Part shown: piece after piece, positions 1 to 5,221 of the stretch | How positions within the stretch are numbered: position 1 is the first letter of the stretch | Layout: each line of letters starts with the position of its first letter | IMG/VR virus record: IMGVR_UViG_3300044675_000655 | Span: 1-32,257 of that record | DNA length: 32,257 bases | DNA from: a virus | Direction: 5' to 3' (one strand) | Translations under genes and position numbers: made by a program | Notes under the pieces: model-generated | Databases searched by the model: none | What the model was told of the DNA's origin: nothing | Seen by the model: only the letters and a program-made list of their open reading frames with translations

Positions 1-127
1 CTTAAAGGCTTTTCGTTTAGCTTAAATTGAATCATTTACAAGCTCTATAAACGAAGTCCATTGCAATTGTGTACAAAGCAACCAAAACCATAAAAAGAAA
101 GCCAAAAGGCATCTTAAAATGAGTTAA
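1..127. repeat. Terminal direct repeat (circle overlap), left copy
   Basis: Bases 1-127 are identical to bases 32131-32257. An exact 127-base end overlap is what a de Bruijn assembler with k=127 leaves on a circular contig, so I read it as one physical copy seen twice rather than a biological terminal repeat. The join places a small membrane-protein gene directly upstream of rusA with an ATGA overlap, which is how neighbouring genes are packed elsewhere in this genome. Confidence 0.93.
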
Positions 128-208
128 GGCGAAAATACCTAGCACCGTATTAACGATGCTAAATAAATTTTCTTGGCTTGGTTTAAAAAGGTAAAGTATC
201 TTTTTCAT
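32..208 (-). CDS. Small membrane protein, about 58 aa, two hydrophobic segments
   Basis: The product begins MKKILYLFKPS and has two hydrophobic stretches (about residues 14-28 and 33-50) joined by a short polar turn, so a two-pass inner-membrane hairpin is likely. I chose the ATG at 208; a GTG at 214 in the same frame would add two residues. Its start lies inside the 3' end of the preceding gene (stop at 183-185). Its TGA overlaps the ATG of rusA across the circle junction, seen in the right-hand copy at 32162-32165. Both overlaps suggest translational coupling in the replication operon. No family is recognised. It could be a minor membrane anchor or a host-interaction peptide; that is speculation. 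Confidence 0.6.
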   Translation of the reverse strand: MKKILYLFKPSQENLFSIVNTVLGIFALTHFKMPFGFLFMVLVALYTIAMDFVYRACK

Positions 209-482
209 AACCACTAAAGTTTGTCTTTTTATCCATTGCTGGCTTAAATTCTTTTTTCTCCTTAACCGCGTTCGGTTTCCATTCGTCTATTTGTAAATAA
301 TGGGTTGGCTTGCCTTCGACCTTTTGCGGCTTTTCCTTTACGTTTAGACTTACAAATTCCGTGTCGTTGTCGTTTAGGTATTGCAAAAGCGTGTTTAAAT
401 CTTTTCTTGAAAACGTAACCTTTGGCAACGTTCCAAATTGAGTAGTTAACATTCTGGCGGTTCCAGCGTAAATCTTTTCCAT
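183..482 (-). CDS. Small protein with SSB-like acidic LPF tail, 99 aa
   Basis: A 99-residue protein starting MEKIYAGTAR and ending GYEKDTLPF. The body looks like a short beta-rich fold (repeated alternating hydrophobic strands, HYLQIDEWKP near residues 62-71), compatible with an OB fold. A linker rich in K, E and P follows. The last residues resemble the acidic, phenylalanine-ended tip by which bacterial SSB recruits partner proteins (consensus DDDIPF). The gene sits between the methyltransferase and the small membrane protein or RusA, in the block that carries the replication protein. The inferred role is single-strand DNA binding or a decoy for SSB-tip partners. The family is not firmly identified. 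Confidence 0.7.
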   Translation of the reverse strand: MEKIYAGTARMLTTQFGTLPKVTFSRKDLNTLLQYLNDNDTEFVSLNVKEKPQKVEGKPTHYLQIDEWKPNAVKEKKEFKPAMDKKTNFSGYEKDTLPF

Positions 483-488
483 TGTTTT

Positions 489-1157
489 TTATTTGTTTAA
501 ATTGTTTAAATATTCTCCCCATTGTGTAGCCATTGCATTGGCTATTCCAGGAAATGTTTTAGACCTAAGTTTACCAACTTGACTTTTATCATTATTTCTA
601 AAAGCATCATAAAACCACATAGGCTGTCTTTTCTTTTTTCCTGTTTTTTTATCAATCCACTCAAAAAATTCGCCTTTATGAGTATGGGTAATTTCTTGGT
701 CAAATAATGTGATTTCTTTATTGTGATAAAGCAAAGGTAAATTCTTTAGCCAAAGACAAGTTGCTTTTGAAAATGGGTCTCCAAAATAATATGGGTGAAT
801 AATTTGAGTTGGCTTTTTATATTCTTTGCTCATTATTCCAATTGGATTTTCAATTGCAATATGCTTAATAGGAGCATTTACCATTTCCATAAAAAACTTA
901 ATGCCTTCTTGTTGCCGTCCGTCTTTTCTTTTTTGCTCAAACCAAGCCGCTCCGCTTACTGCTAAATGCGTACAAGGTGGAAATGCAATCATTACGTCCC
1001 AGCCTTGGTTTATAACCTCTAAAACATCTCCTTTAATATGCCATTCTGAAAAACCTCCAGAATGGTCTTGTATGTCGCAAGAAAAAGCCTCAAAACCAAG
1101 CTTTCTAAATTCAATCGTTACTGCTTGGCTTTCCTCACAAGCTAATAAGATTTTCAT
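489..1157 (-). CDS. Dcm-like DNA cytosine methyltransferase (orphan phage type)
   Basis: The 222-residue product is the compact phage version of a C5-cytosine methyltransferase. An N-terminal Rossmann start (MKILLACEES) is followed by a second strand ending in CDI near residue 28 and by the motif IV loop FPPCTHL with the candidate catalytic Cys62. The IENPIG segment near 102-107 corresponds to motif VI (ENV). It is much shorter than typical enzymes and has no clear separate target-recognition domain. No restriction endonuclease lies next to it, so self-protection against host restriction, or epigenetic marking, is more likely than a restriction-modification system. The ATG at 1157 overlaps the upstream stop by 4 bp. 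Family assignment is confident; target site and exact base product are not visible. Confidence 0.82.
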   Translation of the reverse strand: MKILLACEESQAVTIEFRKLGFEAFSCDIQDHSGGFSEWHIKGDVLEVINQGWDVMIAFPPCTHLAVSGAAWFEQKRKDGRQQEGIKFFMEMVNAPIKHIAIENPIGIMSKEYKKPTQIIHPYYFGDPFSKATCLWLKNLPLLYHNKEITLFDQEITHTHKGEFFEWIDKKTGKKKRQPMWFYDAFRNNDKSQVGKLRSKTFPGIANAMATQWGEYLNNLNK

Positions 1158-1783
1158 ATCAATTTATCTAAGTTTCTATTTTCTCTAATTGACTCCAAAA
1201 TAAACAATTTCCAAATCTTATTCTTTGATTTGGCTCCAACTGTTGACTCTTCTACCCAATGTTTAGTTAAACGCAATTCTTTTCTTACGTCTTGCTCAAT
1301 TTCCTCAACGTTAAAAGTCCAAGGCTTTAAAATCCCTTTTTCTTGAAACTTGTTGAACCAGTTAACTCCCCATTCTGCTAGGTCGAGGCAATAGCCGGTA
1401 TCTTTTGCGTGCTGGTAATTCTCGCGGAATATGTTTTTACCTACTTCAATCCAGTAAGCTATTTCCTCAGCGCTTGGCTCTTTGCCTTTGTTGTTTTGGT
1501 TTTGGATTTCCATTACGATTTGGCTTTGGTGATGCTGGTAATACTGGGTAATCCATCCATTTACCGTCTTCTCGTTGACGTGGTAAAAGTCGCCGTATTG
1601 TCCACGCATTCCAGCTTGAAGAATATAATCAACTCTTTGCTCAGTCATCCAACCAAACTTTTTAAACAATTCGTTTAGACATTCAATCAATTGCAAGGCT
1701 TCCTCTTCTTTGTATTCTTTGAATTGTTTTAAGCCGCAAACAAACTCCATTTTTTTTAGGTGTTTTACGATTATTGGTTTCAT
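1154..1783 (-). CDS. Unknown protein downstream of the replication initiator-like gene, 209 aa
   Basis: I do not recognise the family. The 209 residues appear mainly helical. An N-terminal helical segment (EALQLIECLNELFKKFGW) is followed by a stretch with a possible helix-turn-helix (NEKTVNGWITQYYQHH, near 69-84) and an amphipathic, Q/N-rich middle. It begins with an ATG four bases inside the end of the DUF4373 gene and overlaps the methyltransferase start by 4 bp, so it is translationally coupled to both. The position directly after the initiator-like gene matches where lambda-type phages keep a helicase loader. That role is inference from gene order, not from motifs. Confidence 0.72.
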   Translation of the reverse strand: MKPIIVKHLKKMEFVCGLKQFKEYKEEEALQLIECLNELFKKFGWMTEQRVDYILQAGMRGQYGDFYHVNEKTVNGWITQYYQHHQSQIVMEIQNQNNKGKEPSAEEIAYWIEVGKNIFRENYQHAKDTGYCLDLAEWGVNWFNKFQEKGILKPWTFNVEEIEQDVRKELRLTKHWVEESTVGAKSKNKIWKLFILESIRENRNLDKLI

Positions 1784-2541
1784 TGTTCGTTTTGTTTTAG
1801 TTGCTCTTTTTCTCTTTGCATATCTTGGTAAATCTTTTCAAAAATATTATGTTTAGCGCTTTCCTTTTTTGGAATTGGATTACCTCTTTTTACCCAATTA
1901 AAAAAATGCTGCTTTGCAAGCTTTTCGTTTTCTTTGTATTCAGCTTTAAAAATACATTCTTTTCGAAACGTATTTAAATGGTCTTGAACTTCTTTTACTT
2001 CAGCTTTCCAGTTTATTGCTAATCCTTCCAACCAAATCTTATTATTCCATAATTCACGAAAAATCGCATTATGTGAATCCTCATTTACTTTAATTTCTTT
2101 TTCTTTATTTTCTTTTATTTCTTTTCCTTTACTTTCCTTTACTTGCATTGCATCCGCATTGCGTTCGCTATGCGTTCGCATTGCATTCGCATCGTTATCC
2201 TTATTCCAGCGTTTTTTGGCGGATTCTCGTGCCTTTTCTGAGCGCTCACCTTTTAACTCCATACGTTTTAAAAGGCTTTCACTCCAAAAATAATCGCCAT
2301 CAATTACGAATAAATCGAAATCGTTTATAATCTTTTTTATGCTATCTTCTTGCGTTTGCAATGCGAATGCAATGCTTTTGCAATGCGTTCGCATACGGTA
2401 ATCGCTCTCGTTTCTGAGTAACTCAATCAACGCCCAAAAAAGACCGTAACCCTCCCAGCCTAATTCCATTCTGAGCCTTAGAATTTTAGGGTCATCTTTC
2501 GCGTTCGCATCGTGCGAAAAGTAATAAGCTTCCTTTTTCAT
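1780..2541 (-). CDS. DUF4373 replication initiator-like protein (Lin1244/Lin1753-type N-domain)
   Basis: The 253-residue product opens MKKEAYYFSHDANAKDDPKI and continues with LGWEGYGLFWALIELLRNES, the signature of the DUF4373 / Lin1244-Lin1753-like winged-helix N-domain found in phage replication proteins (residues about 5-100). The centre (residues about 105-155) is charged and low in complexity. The C-terminal 90 residues are helical (HFFNWVKRGNPIPKK), as in DnaD-like or initiator C-domains. Two blocks of 11-bp iterons and an AT-rich purine tract lie inside the gene, as in the lambda O gene. The gene follows a structured leader whose terminator U-run ends 5 bases before the ATG. It probably recruits the host replisome to the embedded origin; no helicase or polymerase is encoded here. 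Confidence 0.8.
   Translation of the reverse strand: MKKEAYYFSHDANAKDDPKILRLRMELGWEGYGLFWALIELLRNESDYRMRTHCKSIAFALQTQEDSIKKIINDFDLFVIDGDYFWSESLLKRMELKGERSEKARESAKKRWNKDNDANAMRTHSERNADAMQVKESKGKEIKENKEKEIKVNEDSHNAIFRELWNNKIWLEGLAINWKAEVKEVQDHLNTFRKECIFKAEYKENEKLAKQHFFNWVKRGNPIPKKESAKHNIFEKIYQDMQREKEQLKQNEQ
2145..2193. repeat. Iteron array A, 11-bp period, four units plus a partial
   Basis: On the plus strand the consecutive units are GCATCCGCATT (2150), GCGTTCGCTAT (2161), GCGTTCGCATT (2172) and GCATTCGCATC (2183), preceded by a half unit GCATT at 2145. The consensus is GCRTTCGCATT. Because 11 is not a multiple of three, the repeat is not a simple amino-acid repeat; it reads through different frames as ANAMRTHSERNADAM. 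This favours selection on the DNA. Eleven base pairs is about one helical turn, so bound proteins would line up on one face. Confidence 0.85.
2352..2395. repeat. Iteron array B, 11-bp period, four units
   Basis: On the plus strand the units are GCGTTTGCAAT (2352), GCGAATGCAAT (2363), GCTTTTGCAAT (2374) and GCGTTCGCATA (2385). They share the GC-N4-GCAWW pattern with array A. Here they fall in codons for the conserved N-domain (about residues 50-64), so coding and binding functions overlap. A further single copy, GCGTTCGCATC, is at 2501-2511 near the start of the gene. Confidence 0.83.
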
Positions 2542-2546
2542 AAAAT

Positions 2547-2578
2547 AAAAAAGCCCAACTGGTGGTAGTCAGTCGGGC
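2547..2578 (-). terminator. Intrinsic terminator or attenuator before the replication gene
   Basis: Minus-strand stem GCCCGACTG pairs with CAGTTGGGC (one G-U pair) around the loop ACTACCAC, followed by TTTTTT. It ends 5 nt before the ATG at 2541. Full termination here would leave the replication operon without an obvious promoter of its own, so regulated read-through is the simplest reading. Confidence 0.75.
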
Positions 2579-2630
2579 GGTTAGGTATCAACCTATGGAA
2601 TTATTCTCGCTACCACACAGGAATAATTCG
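2547..2630 (-). ncRNA. Structured leader RNA or small RNA with three hairpins and a loop-loop contact
   Basis: Transcription from the promoter at 2636-2663 should begin near 2630. The RNA then folds as H1 (9-bp perfect stem, 2621-2629 with 2598-2606, 14-nt loop), H2 (5-bp stem with 4-nt loop, 2582-2595) and H3 (9-bp stem with one G-U pair, 8-nt loop, 2553-2578) followed by six U. Seven bases in the H1 loop (GTGGTAG, 2610-2616) are exactly complementary to seven in the H3 loop (CTACCAC, 2562-2568), so a kissing interaction or pseudoknot is possible. The start codon of the initiator-like gene lies 5 bases after the U-run. It could be an attenuator or a free small RNA of about 84 nt. I do not recognise a named RNA family. 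Confidence 0.65.
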
Positions 2631-2635
2631 ATATA

Positions 2636-2663
2636 CAAATATAACTCTTTTTCAGTTATCCAA
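2636..2663 (-). promoter_or_regulatory. Promoter of the leader and replication operon
   Basis: The -7 box TATATTTG (2636-2643) and a -33 TTG (2661-2663) are separated by 17 bp, the Bacteroidota sigma-A arrangement. The predicted start coincides with the first base of hairpin H1. The same ATTGGATAA plus 11 bases plus TTATATTTGT arrangement recurs at 31777-31805 before the Xre gene. Confidence 0.72.
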
Positions 2664-2725
2664 TTAGTGAACGCTTCTTTAGTTGAATTAAAATGCAATT
2701 ATAGGAACGTCCCATTTTAAACGCT

Positions 2726-2743
2726 ATTGCCTTAGTTGGCAAT
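2726..2743 (-). terminator. Short 3' hairpin after the early operon (weak)
   Basis: A perfect 6-bp stem (ATTGCC with GGCAAT, 6-nt loop) begins three bases after the stop codon of the last early gene. No long U-run follows, so it may be a mild terminator or an RNA 3' end rather than a strong one. The rest of 2644-2746 holds the imperfect palindrome GGGACGTTCC at 2705-2714, a possible operator. Confidence 0.35.
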
Positions 2744-2746
2744 CTG

Positions 2747-3142
2747 TCACGCCAGAGGTTTAGCATTATTTCCGCTTCTTGTTCGCTGAATTTCCGCATT
2801 ATCATTTAAAATTTGTTCAACGGCTGCCAAGCAATCAGTATATACCCCACCCCCCCGGTCAATTGCTTGGTGAATGCGTTCAAATAATTTGACAAAATCG
2901 TGAAACTGCTTAATTGTTGCCTCGCCTTCGTCATATCCCTCAAGAAATCGAAAAGCTTTGGTTGCGTTGCGCTTTAAAGAGTTTATAATATTCTTATGCT
3001 TAACCGTAAGGTCGTGGTCGTAATCCTTTAAGAATGTACAATCTTCGTAATTGTCCAACATTATTTCTTGGAGCGCCAAGTAAATTAGATATTTCTGGGT
3101 TGCCCTAAATTGCAACTCCTTTACAATTTCTTCTTTTGTCAT
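2747..3142 (-). CDS. Hypothetical helical protein, 131 aa
   Basis: The product starts MTKEEIVKELQFRATQKYLI and looks all-helical, with a central segment FHDFVKLFERIHQAIDRGGG and a polar tail. No catalytic motif stands out and I do not recognise a family. It is the last gene of the early recombination and regulation operon and begins 1 base after the nuclease gene ends, so it is probably co-translated. The codons for RGGGV contain a 7-base G run on the coding strand (2850-2856), unusual in this AT-rich genome. Confidence 0.7.
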   Translation of the reverse strand: MTKEEIVKELQFRATQKYLIYLALQEIMLDNYEDCTFLKDYDHDLTVKHKNIINSLKRNATKAFRFLEGYDEGEATIKQFHDFVKLFERIHQAIDRGGGVYTDCLAAVEQILNDNAEIQRTRSGNNAKPLA

Positions 3143-3143
3143 A

Positions 3144-3503
3144 TTAAACTAAGTCTTTGATTTTAACCAAAACGCCTACGCTGGTGTTATTGTCACCGCC
3201 TCGAACGTTTTGGATTGCTTTTTTATCTAAAATTAATTGCCTTACAATTGTTTTCAATTCCTCGGTCTTAATAACAATTGCCTTTGTTTCCGTTACCTTA
3301 TAAACCCAGTAATCAGCTTGCGTTGTTGCAATCCCAGAGGGCTTACCTCGGCTTTCGTACTCAATGTAAATGTTACCAGTTTTCGCGCTTAATCGGTCTG
3401 TTTTAACCTCAAATTTACGATTGGAAACTATTTCATCAAACCAAGTTTCGCCCTCTAAAACGCCAAATTCTAGGTCGTATTTAAAATCGCTATTATACTT
3501 CAA
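3144..3503 (-). CDS. PD-(D/E)XK endonuclease-like protein, possible Holliday junction resolvase
   Basis: The 119-residue product matches the layout of small phage PD-(D/E)XK nucleases. An N-terminal acidic segment (DLEFGVLEGETWFDEI) is followed by the core strand KFEVKTDR (residues 30-37, giving the E-x-K pair E32/K34) and a strand NIYIEYES. Then comes GKPSGIATTQADYWVY (residues 54-69), a segment typical of enzymes that process branched or damaged DNA. A likely job is resolving recombination intermediates or trimming DNA. RusA is also encoded, so the two may act at different stages. The ATG overlaps the upstream HTH gene by 4 bp. The fold assignment is fairly good; the substrate is inferred. 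Confidence 0.7.
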   Translation of the reverse strand: MKYNSDFKYDLEFGVLEGETWFDEIVSNRKFEVKTDRLSAKTGNIYIEYESRGKPSGIATTQADYWVYKVTETKAIVIKTEELKTIVRQLILDKKAIQNVRGGDNNTSVGVLVKIKDLV

Positions 3504-3703
3504 CGGCTAAGGTAATAACGTGCAACTCGTTTGTCGTTAATTGTTACCATATCGGTAACTACTGGCAAACCTTCGTCTCTGAGGTTAGCAATGCGAGCGG
3601 ATAGCCTAAAGCATCCAAACATATTTAAAGCCTCCATTGGCGTAATTGAGTAGCCGTTTAATAGCCAGCCTTTTATCAATGCATTTTGTGATTCTGGTTT
3701 CAT
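3500..3703 (-). CDS. Small helix-turn-helix protein (HTH_39-like), 67 aa
   Basis: The sequence ALIKGWLLNGYSITPMEALNMFGCFRLSARIANLRDEG (first 45 residues) is the winged-helix HTH seen in many small phage proteins. There, a tri-helical unit recognises DNA or replaces an excisionase-like regulator. The C-terminal part (VVTDMVTINDKRVARYYL) forms the wing strands. It is packed with ATGA overlaps to both neighbours, so the three genes are coupled. A role in early-gene regulation or in assisting the neighbouring nuclease is inferred; no operator can be assigned. Confidence 0.75.
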   Translation of the reverse strand: MKPESQNALIKGWLLNGYSITPMEALNMFGCFRLSARIANLRDEGLPVVTDMVTINDKRVARYYLSR

Positions 3704-3990
3704 AAGATTATACCAAGGTTTTCGATTAAATATTTAGTTTCAAAATAAGCGGTTAAAAATTCCTCCTCTGTAACTTCATTCCAGTTGTGATTTTCAAACC
3801 AGTAAAGGACGCGGTTAGGTTTAATTTTGATATCTGGGTAAAGCTCCAACATTAATTCTCCTTTACTAACGTGGAGGTGAATATTGTCATTTAAAAGCTT
3901 AACATAATTTAGTTCGCCAACTCTAAAGAATTGCGGCAACTCAATTTCTGAGTTTATTACCTGTTTAGTCGTAATCTTAAAATTTTCCAT
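3700..3990 (-). CDS. Hypothetical protein, 96 aa
   Basis: I start this at the ATG at 3990, giving MENFKITTKQVINSEIELPQ, because it is preceded by AACACCT, a motif also found before two nearby starts. A longer TTG-started version (to 4041) would overlap the tiny gene upstream. The protein is mixed alpha/beta with a strand-rich N-terminus and a WFENHNWNEVTEEEF segment. No family recognised. It overlaps the HTH gene by 4 bp. Confidence 0.65.
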   Translation of the reverse strand: MENFKITTKQVINSEIELPQFFRVGELNYVKLLNDNIHLHVSKGELMLELYPDIKIKPNRVLYWFENHNWNEVTEEEFLTAYFETKYLIENLGIIL

Positions 3991-4003
3991 AGGTGTTATT
4001 TGG

Positions 4004-4105
4004 TTAAAGTAATTTAAGTCCAAGTAAATAGCCAAGCGCAAAGATTGGCGTAAAAGCTAGGATTGTGTAAAGGATTTTTCCGGTAATCTTAATGGCTTTT
4101 TTCAT
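4004..4105 (-). CDS. Tiny membrane peptide, 33 aa
   Basis: Reading from the ATG at 4105 gives MKKAIKITGK, then one long hydrophobic segment ending LGLKLL, with stop TAA at 4004-4006. A lysine-rich start followed by about 20 hydrophobic residues predicts a single-pass inner-membrane peptide with the N-terminus inside. It is preceded by AACACCA, like the next two AACACC starts of this operon. It sits 13 bases upstream of the next gene. Function unknown; it could be a host-targeting or toxin-like peptide, with no direct evidence. Confidence 0.5.
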   Translation of the reverse strand: MKKAIKITGKILYTILAFTPIFALGYLLGLKLL

Positions 4106-4124
4106 TGGTGTTTTGTTAAGTTTT

Positions 4125-4157
4125 CGAAATATCTAAAGAATAAATTATAAAACAAAA
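4125..4157 (-). promoter_or_regulatory. Possible internal promoter (weak)
   Basis: Minus-strand TTTTGTTTTATAATTTATTC resembles the start of the early promoter near 6017. It is followed by an imperfect -7 element, ATATTTCG (4125-4132). The -7 box departs from TAnnTTTG, so any activity is probably low or needs an activator. It would serve the 33-aa peptide and downstream genes. Confidence 0.3.
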
Positions 4158-4158
4158 G

Positions 4159-4500
4159 TTAAACTAAAATTTTAATTAGATTTTTTTTCGTTGCCTCTCT
4201 AATTAGGATGTCGACTCGGTTATAAGGTAAACGCGTTTCCTCTGCGATTTCTTTTTTGTTATAACCCCAGCTCGCTAGTTGAATAACTCGGTTAACCAAT
4301 TGCTTTGGCATATTCTCGACAAGATTTGTACTTATTGCCATTCGTGGAGCTTTCTCGTGCATTCTAAGCTTAGTGTAAAGAATGTAAGCCACTTGGTTAG
4401 GACTTAATCCAATTGCCTTGGATATGGCGTTTTTAGTGTATCCATTTAGATACAAGTCTTGAATTATTTGGTTAAGTTTTTGGTATTTGTCAGCTGCCAT
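4159..4500 (-). CDS. Double helix-turn-helix regulator, 113 aa
   Basis: Two HTH units are visible. The first is GYTKNAISKAIGLSPNQVAYIL (about residues 20-41, given here only to show position). The second is GYNKKEIAEETRLPYNRVDI (about residues 79-98). Both follow the sigma-like or Xre-like pattern, in which a turn precedes the recognition helix. The protein is small and basic, consistent with a sequence-specific DNA-binding regulator of the early genes. Its ATG lies inside the preceding 48-codon gene (37-bp overlap). No effector domain is present. Confidence 0.75.
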   Translation of the reverse strand: MAADKYQKLNQIIQDLYLNGYTKNAISKAIGLSPNQVAYILYTKLRMHEKAPRMAISTNLVENMPKQLVNRVIQLASWGYNKKEIAEETRLPYNRVDILIREATKKNLIKILV

Positions 4501-4610
4501 AAACGCTCGAAAGTTTCGTTAAAAGGTAATTTTTCAGTTTGGTAAGTTGACCGAACGCCTTTTGGCGCTAGGTCTTTAGGTCTTTGGATTTCTTTTCCTA
4601 AGTATCTCAT
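4464..4610 (-). CDS. Small gene overlapping the nuclease and HTH genes, 48 aa
   Basis: An ATG at 4610 overlaps the nuclease stop as ATGA and opens a frame of 48 codons, MRYLGKEIQRPKDLAPKGVR and onward to a TAA at 4464-4466. The frame fills the only gap between the nuclease and the HTH gene and then runs 37 bp into the HTH gene in another frame. The ATGA junction is the main argument for reality. The product is basic and hydrophilic with no known domain. Confidence 0.55.
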   Translation of the reverse strand: MRYLGKEIQRPKDLAPKGVRSTYQTEKLPFNETFERLWQLTNTKNLTK

Positions 4611-5221
4611 TTGATTTGGAGGTTTGATTCTATATAATTACGGCACTCAATAACTCGATTTTTTACACGCTCAATAAATTCTGGGTCGTATGCAATTTCA
4701 AATTCTTTGATTCGTAAATAATCTGGGTAAATACTGTAATCAATTGGCTCATCCCATTGCAATTCCTCTGGAGTATTTTGCAGCGTATAAACGAGCTTTG
4801 CCGTTTTTAAACCAGTTAGATTCATATAACCTTGCAATTGAGCTTCGTAATTTTTATCAACTTTGGTTTCAAAAAGAGGAAAAGTAAAGCAATCCCAAGA
4901 CGATTTAAAATCGTAAACCGTAAATTGAGTAATTAGGTCTGGAGTTCCAGTAATAAATTCATTTTCAAAATAGTCTTGATTTTTAAGTACAAAACCTAAA
5001 TTTTTGACCTCGGAATAATATTCAATAGCTTCAATTTCAACCTCGTGACCTTTAGTTAAATACTTGGAATTAACTTGCTTTTTGATGTTGTACAATTGCT
5101 CCTTTACCCATTGTTCTAGGTAGCTTATACACGTCTGCGAAAGCGTTTCGCTTTTTGACCTTGGCTCGGTCATAATTTGACAAATTGCCGAGCATCTGAT
5201 TTTAAATTGATTTAGTTGCAT
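4607..5221 (-). CDS. YqaJ / lambda-exonuclease-type recombination nuclease
   Basis: The 204-residue product has the RecB-like PD-(D/E)XK order of the YqaJ and lambda-exo families: an upstream acidic helix (GHEVEIEAIEYY, residues 58-69), GTPDLI (92-97), VYDFKSSW (102-109, giving D104 and K106) and the QLQGYMNLTG helix (128-137). The N-terminal IMTEPRSKSETLS segment is the usual start in Bacteroidota phage homologues. It likely digests one strand of double-stranded DNA ends to give single strands for annealing. It pairs with the OB-like protein encoded just upstream (10-bp overlap), though no obvious Bet or Erf annealase is present. Confidence 0.8.
   Translation of the reverse strand: MQLNQFKIRCSAICQIMTEPRSKSETLSQTCISYLEQWVKEQLYNIKKQVNSKYLTKGHEVEIEAIEYYSEVKNLGFVLKNQDYFENEFITGTPDLITQFTVYDFKSSWDCFTFPLFETKVDKNYEAQLQGYMNLTGLKTAKLVYTLQNTPEELQWDEPIDYSIYPDYLRIKEFEIAYDPEFIERVKNRVIECRNYIESNLQIK

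Larger units (their letters stand above)
2088..2395. other. Candidate origin of replication: iterons plus AT-rich purine tract
   Basis: Within the DUF4373 gene, two four-unit arrays of an 11-bp repeat (2150-2193 and 2352-2395) flank about 160 bp. An almost pure A/G tract on the minus strand (2088-2143, encoding the K/E-rich stretch after residue 133) adjoins the first array and could serve as the unwinding element. Iterons plus an AT-rich tract inside the initiator gene is the layout of the lambda origin. The position and repeats are seen directly; the origin function is inferred. Confidence 0.6.

Noticed and set aside
1-127. Biological direct terminal repeats
   Set aside because: The length equals a common assembler k-mer and the join makes a consistent operon, so circular overlap is simpler.
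262-522. Second minus-strand frame overlapping the SSB-tail gene
   Set aside because: It is very basic and low in complexity, covers the 99-aa gene in another frame, and lacks any motif. The 99-aa frame explains the spacing and the SSB-like end.
2145-2395. Repeat arrays as a CRISPR
   Set aside because: Units are 11 bp, contiguous and without spacers, and lie within a gene with an intact frame. They fit iterons.
2705-2714. GGGACGTTCC imperfect palindrome as a firm operator
   Set aside because: It is seen only once and is imperfect, so no regulator can be assigned.
3700-4041. Longer TTG-started form of the 96-aa gene
   Set aside because: The extension overlaps the 33-aa peptide frame, and the ATG at 3990 has the AACACCT context seen at nearby starts.
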